A stretch of DNA of 22,078 nt from Pseudolysinimonas_A sp044239695 (lineage in GTDB: Bacteria > Actinomycetota > Actinomycetes > Actinomycetales > Microbacteriaceae): NCBI RefSeq assembly GCF_044239695.1, contig NZ_JBIIAW010000048.1, positions 1 to 22,078 of the forward strand. Reading direction: 5' to 3'. The notes under the pieces are model-generated. The model searched no databases, was not told the origin of the DNA, and saw nothing but the letters and a program-made list of their open reading frames with translations. Positions within the stretch are counted from its first letter, which is position 1, and each line of letters begins with the position of its first letter. Of this stretch, positions 15,096-21,432 are shown one piece after another. The translations under genes and the position numbers were made by a program.

Positions 15096-16127
15096 GCGTT
15101 CCGCCGCACCGCTCCGAGCCGCGGCAGCCGCGGGACGTCGGCCTCGGCTCCGGCATCGGTCGGCACGATGACCTCCTGCGCGGCGGCCGCCGACCCGTCG
15201 GGTCCGGTCACCGTCAGCGTCGCCGCCGGGTCGGTGGAGCGTCGCACGACAGCGAGCGCGATCGGCCCGAGTTCGAAGTGCGTCCCGGTCGCGGTGATCC
15301 GGCCGACGGGCTTCTCGCCGTCGAACACTTCGTCGCCCGCGGCGACGGCGACGTTGTCGGAGCCGTCGAGGTGCAGCAGCACGAGGCGCCGCGGTGGGTG
15401 CCCGAGGTTGTGCACCTTGGCGACGGTCTCCTGCCCGCGGTAGCAGCCCTTCGCGAGGTGCACCGCCGAGCGGATCCAGTCGAACTCGTGCGGGATCGAC
15501 GTGGCGTCGAGCTCGGTCGCCGCACGCGGTCGCCAGGCCGCGATGCGCAGCGCCTCGAGAGCCAGGATGCCGGCGGCCGGTCGGTCGGCGAGCTGCCCCA
15601 GCTCGGAGCGCGGCACGAGTGTCTCGGAATACGTCCATCCGGAGCCCGGGTGCTCGGCGACGACGGCGTACTGGTGGCCGCCGGCGACGACGGCGCGCCA
15701 CGGGTCGACCCAGGTCACGGTGCCGACGCCGTCCGGGAGCACCGGCGGCTCGCCGAGGGTGGCGACGGTGCAGCAGGAACCGCAGCCGGTCGAGGAAGGC
15801 CGCGAGTCCGGCGCCGGTGCCGGCATCCATCAGCAGCCAGGCGGTCTCGCCGTCGTCGACGACGCGCGCGACGTATTCGATGCGACCGCTCGGGTCGAGC
15901 AGGAGGGCCTCCGCCGACTCCCCCGGCGCCAGGCGGGCGAGCGACTGGGAGAGCAACGAATCGAGCCAGGTCAGTCGGTCGGGACCGGTGACGGTGACGA
16001 CATCCCGATCGGAGAGGTCGACGAGAGCCCCGGCGAGCAGGGCGCGCTGCTCGCCGAGCGGGTTGCCGTAGTGCTGGGGAGGGTCGCCCACAGCACCGGC
16101 CCGGGAAGCGAACGAGCTAATCGACAC
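15092..16127 (-). pseudogene. ygfZ: Frameshifted folate-binding YgfZ/GcvT-like protein
   Basis: YgfZ proteins bind tetrahydrofolate and support iron-sulphur enzymes. The 5' part (16127 to about 15771) encodes 119 good residues: SSFASRAGAV, HYGNPLGEQRALLAG, VTVTGPDRLTWLDSLLSQSL and AAFLDRLRFLL. The 3' part (about 15769 to 15092) continues in another frame with TVATLGEPPVLPDG, WTYSETLVPRSELG, the signature KGCYRGQETVAKVHNLG and the end PRLPRLGAVRRNA. The join lies at about 15769-15776. Relative to an intact gene there is either one extra base or a loss of 3n+2 bases. The strand normally following RFLL (RVEVAD-like in relatives, from memory) is absent, which favours a deletion of about 13 codons. 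The GTG start overlaps the upstream stop by 11 nt. It may be a real pseudogene or a sequence error. Confidence 0.85.
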
Positions 16128-16722
16128 GTGCGAGCCGCCCCGACGCGTGGGTGCGCAGATCCTGGCCGAGCGCGGCGATGTCCCAGGCCCAGAGCAGGTG
16201 ATCGTCGACGAGACCGTAGAGCCGGGTCGCCGCGGCGTACTCCTTGGCCCCCGCCGACCGCACGACCGCGTCGGTGCCGAGATCGATGCGCGGGCCGTCG
16301 ACCGTGCCGAGGTAGAGCTCGCTCACGCCCCCCGGCTGGAGGATCGACACCTGGATGTCGAACGACCCCTGGGCGTTGCGGAGGGTCTCGACCGAGTCGG
16401 CGGTCGTGAACAGCGGTTCTCCCACCCCGGGCAGCATCCCCGGGCCGGGGTCGGCGGGGCCGAGCGGCCGCGACAGGCGCCAGTACCCGATCTCCGAGAA
16501 CAGGATGCGGGGGTCGTCCTGGTCGCCCTCCGCCAGCCACGTCGAGCACGCGTACTGCACGTACGGGCCGCCGTCGTGGGTGAACGCGACGCGCTGACCG
16601 AACTCGTGCTCGCGCACCTCGTCGCCCACCTTGTAGGCGATCACACCGGTGCCCTCCCACACCCCGAGCAGCCAGGAGAGCGGGACGATCTCGGCCGGCA
16701 GTGCGGCGTCGAGCTCGAACAC
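16117..16722 (-). CDS. Nitrobindin-like heme-binding beta-barrel protein (FABP/DUF1794)
   Basis: The 201-residue soluble protein has the family opening motif GxWxGxG as GVWEGTG (Gly20-Gly26) and the beta-barrel pattern VAFTHDGGPYVQYACSTWL, ILFSEIGYWRL and VSILQPGGVSELYLG. The C-terminal strand ends GLVDDHLLWAWDIAALG, then a helix with His192 (RTHASGRLAR), which corresponds to the axial heme ligand in nitrobindins such as Mtb Rv2717c. Such proteins bind ferric heme and isomerise peroxynitrite. The GTG start is 8 nt after the stop of the 36-residue peptide gene. Its 3' end overlaps ygfZ by 11 nt, and ygfZ is a frequent neighbour of this family in actinobacteria. Confidence 0.88.
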   Translation of the reverse strand: MFELDAALPAEIVPLSWLLGVWEGTGVIAYKVGDEVREHEFGQRVAFTHDGGPYVQYACSTWLAEGDQDDPRILFSEIGYWRLSRPLGPADPGPGMLPGVGEPLFTTADSVETLRNAQGSFDIQVSILQPGGVSELYLGTVDGPRIDLGTDAVVRSAGAKEYAAATRLYGLVDDHLLWAWDIAALGQDLRTHASGRLARVD

Positions 16723-16730
16723 GGGGACGC

Positions 16731-16841
16731 CTAGCGCTGGCCGCGGAAGAGGTTGTAGAGCACCACGAGCGAGACGAAGCCGATGGCGAGCACCGCCAGC
16801 CCGAGAAGCCCGATGAAGAAGAGTTCCAGGGCGAGCATCAT
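16731..16841 (-). CDS. 36-residue single-helix membrane peptide
   Basis: A short frame starts with two ATGs in tandem (16841 and 16838) and ends in TAG at 16731-16733. It gives 36 or 35 residues: an acidic N-terminus (MMLALE), one continuous hydrophobic helix (LFFIGLLGLAVLAIGF onwards) and a basic end NLFRGQR. The first ATG overlaps the upstream stop in an ATGA junction and the second in TGATG, which implies translational coupling. The next gene starts 8 nt later. No family is recognised. Placement inside a tight operon and normal codon use make it likely real. Confidence 0.7.
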   Translation of the reverse strand: MMLALELFFIGLLGLAVLAIGFVSLVVLYNLFRGQR

Positions 16842-17119
16842 GAGAACAGCCTACCGAGTGAGGTCGGGTGAAGCAGGATCAGCACGACCGTCGTCACGCC
16901 GAGGATCACGAGCACGCCCCCGACGCTGGCGATGATGCGGGAGACGAGCCCCTCCTTGCGCTGGAGGGAGAGCTGGATCACGAAGGTCAGCAGCAGGGCA
17001 CCCGCGGCGACCACCGGGATCCAGGTGAGGAACCGGTCGCCCGCGAACACCCCGACCAGGATCGCTCCGGCGAGAGCGACGAGCCACACCGGAGGGACGC
17101 TGCGCGATCGGGCGGACAC
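16838..17119 (-). CDS. Small three-helix membrane protein of unknown function
   Basis: The 93-residue protein has three predicted membrane helices: WLVALAGAILVGVFAG (about 12-27), WIPVVAAGALLLTFVIQLSL (about 33-52) and IIASVGGVLVILGVTTVVLILL (about 62-83). A charged loop QRKEGLVSR lies between helices two and three. I do not recognise a named family; similar small actinobacterial membrane proteins are common. GTG at 17119 is 6 nt from a TAGTCT -10 element, making this the first gene of the minus-strand run that continues to the FUSC gene. Its stop overlaps the start of the 36-residue peptide. Confidence 0.82.
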   Translation of the reverse strand: MSARSRSVPPVWLVALAGAILVGVFAGDRFLTWIPVVAAGALLLTFVIQLSLQRKEGLVSRIIASVGGVLVILGVTTVVLILLHPTSLGRLFS

Positions 17120-17125
17120 CCGCCC

Positions 17126-17131
17126 AGACTA
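17126..17131 (-). promoter_or_regulatory. -10 element of the membrane protein-nitrobindin-ygfZ-FUSC run (leaderless)
   Basis: On the minus strand TAGTCT ends 6 nt before the GTG at 17119, with no ribosome site. Because the five downstream genes overlap or nearly touch, this is probably the main promoter of the whole run. Confidence 0.6.
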
Positions 17132-17185
17132 CGACAGCGCAGCGGGCGGGCGATGCCCGGGCGACGAGAGCCTCCGCCGTATCCG

Positions 17186-17213
17186 TACACTGTCGGGTAG
17201 GCGTTTTGGAGGA
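17186..17213 (+). promoter_or_regulatory. glnR promoter -10 and ribosome-binding site
   Basis: TACACT (17186-17191) is a good -10 and predicts a leader of about 20 nt. GGAGGA (17208-17213) lies 6 nt before the GTG at 17220 and fixes that start. No clear -35 is seen. Confidence 0.5.
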
Positions 17214-17219
17214 CTCCGC

Positions 17220-17903
17220 GTGGCCCAGCTGCTCATCTTGACCTCAGCGGTCGATGGCGACGTCCTGCCTGCGCTCGGGCTCCTCTCCCATCGCACGCGT
17301 TCGATCCCCGCGGCACCCGCATCGCTCATCAATGCGCCGACCGCGGATCTCATCTTCGTCGACGCCCGCCAAGACCTCGCGAGCGCCAAGTCGCTGTGCA
17401 AGATCCTCAACACGACGGGTGTCACCGTGCCGCTCGTGCTCGTGCTGACCGAGGGCGGGCTCACCGCGGTCTCCGCCGACTGGGGCGTCGACGACGTCAT
17501 CCTCGAGTCGGCGGGACCGGCCGAAGTGGATGCCCGCATCCGTCTCGTCATCGGCCGGCTGGCCCAGGAGAAGACGGGCTCCAAGATCCAGGCGTCGGGC
17601 GTCGTCATCGATGAGGCCTCCTACTCGGCGAAGGTGCACGGTCGTCCCCTCGACCTCACCTTCAAGGAGTTCGAACTGCTCCGCTTCTTCGCGACCCACC
17701 CGTCGCGGGTCTTCACCCGAGAGCAGCTCCTCAGCGAGGTGTGGGGCTACGACTACTTCGGCGGCACCCGGACGGTCGACGTGCATGTGCGGCGGCTGCG
17801 CGCCAAGCTCGGCGACCTCGAGTCGCTCATCGGCACCGTGCGCAATGTCGGCTACCGGTTCAACGTCTACGAGGACGAGGACCGGTTGGCGCCGGTCGTC
17901 TGA
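17220..17903 (+). CDS. glnR: GlnR-type global nitrogen regulator
   Basis: This 227-residue OmpR-family protein is closest to actinobacterial GlnR, which controls nitrogen assimilation genes. The receiver part (1 to about 115) is atypical. Asp48 in FVDARQDLASAKSLC is kept, but the usual acidic pair near the N-terminus is replaced by Thr8-Ser9. This matches GlnR, which works as an unphosphorylated dimer. GLTAVSADWGVDD is also a GlnR hallmark. The winged-helix domain (about 125-218) contains LTFKEFELLRFFATHPSRVFT, VWGYDYFGGTRTVDVHVRRLR and IGTVRNVGYRF. No partner kinase is adjacent. The 3' end overlaps the convergent hydrolase gene by 44 nt. Confidence 0.92.
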   Translation: MAQLLILTSAVDGDVLPALGLLSHRTRSIPAAPASLINAPTADLIFVDARQDLASAKSLCKILNTTGVTVPLVLVLTEGGLTAVSADWGVDDVILESAGPAEVDARIRLVIGRLAQEKTGSKIQASGVVIDEASYSAKVHGRPLDLTFKEFELLRFFATHPSRVFTREQLLSEVWGYDYFGGTRTVDVHVRRLRAKLGDLESLIGTVRNVGYRFNVYEDEDRLAPVV

Positions 17904-18801
17904 TCCCGTCGGCTTCGGCCGGCTCGAGCAGTTCGCGCACGACGTCCGCCATCGAGATGTCGCCCGACGTGCGCCCGACGAGTGCCGGAGCGGCCGTCGG
18001 CCCCGGAACCGCGTGCCCGCCCCCGTGCACCACGTACAGGGTGACCGGCGCACGACCGGGCTCGCGGTGGTCGACGCGGTCGGTGCGAGTGCCCCGTGAG
18101 TTCGGACCCGTCGGGATCTCCGTCGTGACCGGCTGCGCGGTGATGCCGTTGCGGCGCGCGAAGTAGTCGGCCGTCGCCGACGCCGACAGCGCGGAGCCCG
18201 CGATCCGGAACAGTGCCCGTACCCACCAGCGCATCCCACCGCCGTCGAAAGGGATGATCGGATCGCGGGTTCCGGCGACCAGCACGACCGGTCGACGCTC
18301 CGGGGCGGTGGCACCCGCGGGCGCGAGGAAGCTCGCGGGGACGGGCATCGTGGCGGAGATCACGACTCCGGCGGCCAGTTCACCGGGGGCCTCGTGGAGC
18401 AGACGCATCACGAACTGGCCGCCGTTGGAGAAGCCGACCGCCACCACACGCGCGGGATCGATCCCGTGCGTCCCCTCGAGCCGCGCGACGGCGGCGCGGA
18501 CGAAGGCCACATCGTCGACGTCGTCGCGGCGGGCCGGGAACCTGCTCTCGCGCCGTGCATCGTTCCAGTTGCCGCGATATCCGTCGAGGTACGCCACGAC
18601 GGCCGTCCCTGCGGCGGCGAGGTCGTCGAGGGCGCCTCCGGTGAACGCGCGATGCACGTCCCCCGTCTGGCGCGATCCATGGAAGACCAGCACGAGGGCG
18701 CGGGCGTTCTCGGCGGCGCCCTCCCCGACGACGGTGAGCGTGCGCGTGCGGCCGCCCGCGGCGACGCTCGTGCGGACAGCGGGCGGGGTGTCGATGCTCA
18801 T
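17860..18801 (-). CDS. Alpha/beta hydrolase, PHB depolymerase/feruloyl esterase-like (LpqC group)
   Basis: The 313-residue protein has the fold and motifs of the polyhydroxybutyrate depolymerase/esterase group: LVFHGSRQTG as oxyanion region, the nucleophile elbow GFSNGG with Ser125, Asp180 in AGTRDPIIPFDGG, and a C-terminal VVHGGGHAVPG whose His263 is the likely base. No signal peptide is seen, so it should act inside the cell on a soluble ester; the substrate is unknown. ATG at 18801 follows a TAGCGT -10 by 7 nt. The frame is open further upstream but would run through the operator. The divergent MerR gene probably controls it. The Arg/Pro-rich C-terminus (PTGPRPRRR) is antisense to the end of glnR. 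Confidence 0.87.
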   Translation of the reverse strand: MSIDTPPAVRTSVAAGGRTRTLTVVGEGAAENARALVLVFHGSRQTGDVHRAFTGGALDDLAAAGTAVVAYLDGYRGNWNDARRESRFPARRDDVDDVAFVRAAVARLEGTHGIDPARVVAVGFSNGGQFVMRLLHEAPGELAAGVVISATMPVPASFLAPAGATAPERRPVVLVAGTRDPIIPFDGGGMRWWVRALFRIAGSALSASATADYFARRNGITAQPVTTEIPTGPNSRGTRTDRVDHREPGRAPVTLYVVHGGGHAVPGPTAAPALVGRTSGDISMADVVRELLEPAEADGIRRPAPTGPRPRRR

Positions 18802-18808
18802 GGCGAGC

Positions 18809-18839
18809 ACGCTAAGGTCTGACATCATGTCAAGGTCAA
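18809..18839 (-). promoter_or_regulatory. MerR-type promoter/operator of the hydrolase gene
   Basis: On the minus strand TTGACC (18839-18834) and TAGCGT (18814-18809) stand 19 bp apart, longer than the usual 17 and typical of MerR-controlled promoters. A perfect palindrome TGACAT-C-ATGTCA (18820-18832, plus strand) sits in that spacer. The -10 ends 7 nt before the hydrolase ATG. On the plus strand TAAGGT (18813-18818) may be the merR -10, placing the operator just downstream of it, so one site could activate the hydrolase and repress merR. Confidence 0.65.
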
Positions 18840-18858
18840 GCCCACCGGAGTCCGGTTC

Positions 18859-19206
18859 GTGCTGATCGGGGAACTCAGCCGCCGCAGCGGGGTCTCGACC
18901 CGGTCGCTGCGGTACTACGAGCAGCACGACCTCATCGCGGCTCGTCGGACCGACGGGGGCTACCGGGAGTACGACGACGCCGCGATCGATCGGGCGGCCA
19001 CCATCCATCTGCTGTTCGGGATGGGGTTCCCGCGCGAGATCGTCGCCTCGGTCGTGAACTGCTCCGGACCCGCCGCCGGCGCCGCGGCGCACGCGGACCT
19101 CGAGCGCCGGCTCCCGGAGGTCCTCGACGACCTCGATCGGCGGATCGGCACGATGACGCAGACGCGGGCGCAGATCGCGGCGTTCCTCGCCGACCGCTCA
19201 CGCTGA
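18859..19206 (+). CDS. MerR family transcriptional regulator
   Basis: The 115-residue protein starts with the MerR winged-helix domain: LIGELSRRSGVSTRSLRYYEQHDLI, then the wing RRTDGGYREYDDAAIDR. A helical region IHLLFGMGFPREIVASVV follows, then a short dimerisation helix with LERRLPEVLDDLDRRIGTMTQTRAQ. There is no long effector-binding domain, so it is at the short end of the family. One cysteine occurs in VNCSG, which does not look like the two- or three-cysteine metal sites of MerR, CueR or ZntR. The GTG at 18859 has GGAG (18846-18849) 9 nt upstream. It is divergent from the hydrolase across 57 bp with a palindromic operator, so that gene is the likely target. Confidence 0.9.
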   Translation: MLIGELSRRSGVSTRSLRYYEQHDLIAARRTDGGYREYDDAAIDRAATIHLLFGMGFPREIVASVVNCSGPAAGAAAHADLERRLPEVLDDLDRRIGTMTQTRAQIAAFLADRSR

Positions 19207-19220
19207 CCGTCCCGACGCCC

Positions 19221-19254
19221 GTTCATCCGTCGTTCACGCGGACCCTGGCATGAT
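19221..19254 (+). promoter_or_regulatory. ppk1 promoter with candidate Pho (RegX3) box
   Basis: GTTCATC (19221-19227) and GTTCACG (19232-19238) repeat with an 11-bp period, the layout of actinobacterial Pho boxes. They overlap the -35 position of a -10 CATGAT (19249-19254), which ends 6 nt before the ppk1 ATG. This suggests direct activation of a leaderless ppk1 transcript by RegX3, encoded 10 kb away. Confidence 0.55.
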
Positions 19255-19260
19255 CGGTCC

Positions 19261-21432
19261 ATGGTGGACGACAGCCCTCTCGGCGACGCGACGATCGCGG
19301 CGGATCTGCTCGACGACTACGACGACGATCCGGTCTTCGTCGACGACAGCGAGCTTCCCGGTGACCGTTTCCTCGATCGGGAGCTCTCGTGGCTGGCCTT
19401 CAACCAGCGGGTGCTCGAACTCGCCGAGGATCCGCTGGTCCCCCTGCTCGAGCGCGCGAACTTCCTGGCGATCTTCGCGAGCAACCTCGACGAGTTCTTC
19501 ATGGTGCGGGTCGCGGGCCTCAAGCGCCGCATCGCGACCGGGATCGCCGTGCCGACGAACATCGGCCGGGCGCCGCTCGAGGTGCTCGGCGACATCGGCC
19601 AGCGCGCGCACACCCTGCAGGAGCGGCACGCGCGCGCGTTCCGCGAACTCAAGCCGCTCCTCGACGAAGCGGGCGTCCACGTCGAGAACTGGAGCGACCT
19701 CGACGAGCGGGACCGCGTCGCTCTCGACGAGACCTTCTCGGGGCAGATCTTCCCGGTCCTGATGCCGCTCGCGGTCGACCCGGCGCACCCGTTCCCTTAC
19801 ATCTCGGGACTGTCGCTCAACCTGTCGATCCGGGTGCGCAACCCGAAGACCGGCAAGGAGGAGTTCGCGCGCCTCAAGGTGCCGACGAACCTGCCGCGCT
19901 TCGTGAAGCTGCCCGACGACGGCACCGGGGTGCTGCGCTTCATCCCCCTGGAAGACCTCATCTCCAACCACCTCGAGGAGCTCTTCCCGGGGATGGAGGT
20001 GCTCGAGCACCACGAGTTCCGGGTGACCCGCAACGAAGACGTCGAGGTCGAGGAGGACGACGCCGAGAACCTCCTCACGGCGCTGGAGAAAGAGCTGCAG
20101 CGTCGCCGGTTCGGTCCGCCGATCCGGCTCGAGATCACCGACGACATGGATGACGTCACCCTCGGGCTGCTCATGTCGGAGCTGCAGATCACCGAGCAGG
20201 AGGTCTACCGCCTCCCCGCGCCGCTCGACCTGTCCGGGCTCTTCGAGGTCACCAAGATCGACAAGCCCGCGCTCAAGTACCCGCGGCACGTCCCGGCGAC
20301 GAGCGTCAACCTGCTGCCGACCGAGCCCAACGAGCGACCGGATGTCTTCGCCTCGGTGAGCCGCGGCGACATCCTGCTCCACCACCCGTACGAGTCGTTC
20401 GCGACGAGCGTGCAGGCGTTCCTGGAGCAGGCGGCGCTCGACCCGAACGTGCTCGCCATCAAGCAGACCCTCTATCGCACGAGCGGAGACAGCCCGATCG
20501 TCGAGGCGTTGATCGACGCCGCCGAGGCGGGCAAGGCCGTGCTCGCCCTCGTCGAGATCAAGGCGCGTTTCGACGAGCAGGCCAACATCGGCTGGGCGCG
20601 CAAGCTCGAGAAGGCGGGCGTTCACGTCGTCTACGGCCTCGTCGGACTCAAGACCCACAGCAAACTCGCGCTCGTCATCCGCCAGGAGGGCGGACGACTC
20701 AAGCACTACAGCCACATCGGCACGGGCAACTACAACCCCAAGACGAGCCGCATCTACGAAGACCTGGGCCTGCTCACCGACGACGACACGGTCGGCAAGG
20801 ACCTCACCCGGTTGTTCAACGAACTCTCCGGATACGCGATCGAGAAGAAGTTCAAGCGTCTGCTCGTCGCGCCGCGCTACCTGCGCAAGGGACTCCTGAA
20901 GGACATCGCCCGCGAAGCCGAGAACGCGCGCGCGGGCAAGCCCGCCGGCATCCGGATCAAGGTCAACTCGATGGTCGACGAAGCCGTCATCGACGGCCTC
21001 TACCGGGCGAGTCAGGCGGGCGTGAAAGTGGATGTCTGGGTGCGCGGCATCTGTTCGCTCACCCCGGGCGTCGAAGGCCTCAGCGAGAACATCCGGGTGC
21101 GCAGCATCCTCGGTCGTTACCTCGAGCACTCGCGCATCTTCCGCTTCGAGAACGGCGGCGATCCGCAGGTCTTCATCGGCAGCGCCGACATGATGCACCG
21201 CAACCTCGACCGCCGGGTCGAAGCGCTCATCCGGCTCGCGCGCCCCGAGCACCTCGCGGAGCTCGAGGAGCTCTTCGACCTCGCGATGTCCGACGGAACG
21301 TCGTCGTGGTGGCTCGGCGCGGACGGCGAATGGACGCGCCACGACCGCGACGAGGACGGTCGACCCCTGGTCGACCACCAGAATGAACTCATGAGGCAGA
21401 TCGGGGCGCGCAAGCGCACGGGTTCACGGTGA
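19261..21432 (+). CDS. ppk1: Polyphosphate kinase 1
   Basis: The 723-residue enzyme reversibly polymerises the ATP gamma-phosphate into polyphosphate. The N-terminal 30 residues are an acidic extension. The N domain begins RFLDRELSWLAFNQRVLELA, and NLDEFFMVRVAGLKRR follows. The head domain covers about 140-340. The two phospholipase D-like catalytic domains contain LLHHPYESF, IKQTLYRTSGDSPIV and LKTHSKLALV with the phosphorylated His466. They also contain HIGTGNYNPKTSRIYEDLGLLT and MMHRNLDRRVE with His646. The length is normal for PPK1. ATG 19261 is supported by the -10 element 6 nt upstream. mutT1 overlaps its stop by 4 nt. In mycobacteria ppk1 and mutT1 are also neighbours and ppk1 is under SenX3-RegX3. 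Confidence 0.96.
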   Translation: MVDDSPLGDATIAADLLDDYDDDPVFVDDSELPGDRFLDRELSWLAFNQRVLELAEDPLVPLLERANFLAIFASNLDEFFMVRVAGLKRRIATGIAVPTNIGRAPLEVLGDIGQRAHTLQERHARAFRELKPLLDEAGVHVENWSDLDERDRVALDETFSGQIFPVLMPLAVDPAHPFPYISGLSLNLSIRVRNPKTGKEEFARLKVPTNLPRFVKLPDDGTGVLRFIPLEDLISNHLEELFPGMEVLEHHEFRVTRNEDVEVEEDDAENLLTALEKELQRRRFGPPIRLEITDDMDDVTLGLLMSELQITEQEVYRLPAPLDLSGLFEVTKIDKPALKYPRHVPATSVNLLPTEPNERPDVFASVSRGDILLHHPYESFATSVQAFLEQAALDPNVLAIKQTLYRTSGDSPIVEALIDAAEAGKAVLALVEIKARFDEQANIGWARKLEKAGVHVVYGLVGLKTHSKLALVIRQEGGRLKHYSHIGTGNYNPKTSRIYEDLGLLTDDDTVGKDLTRLFNELSGYAIEKKFKRLLVAPRYLRKGLLKDIAREAENARAGKPAGIRIKVNSMVDEAVIDGLYRASQAGVKVDVWVRGICSLTPGVEGLSENIRVRSILGRYLEHSRIFRFENGGDPQVFIGSADMMHRNLDRRVEALIRLARPEHLAELEELFDLAMSDGTSSWWLGADGEWTRHDRDEDGRPLVDHQNELMRQIGARKRTGSR

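Noticed and set aside
15092..15826. Separate gene starting at ATG 15826
   Set aside because: Its first 20 codons are out-of-frame ygfZ sequence; only the part after about 15769 is real and belongs to the broken ygfZ.
17860..18801. Secreted depolymerase
   Set aside because: No signal peptide precedes the catalytic domain from the supported start, so an intracellular enzyme is more likely.
19234..21378. 714-codon frame antisense to ppk1
   Set aside because: It mirrors ppk1 codon structure, has no recognisable domain and no promoter; PPK1 motifs are clear on the plus strand.
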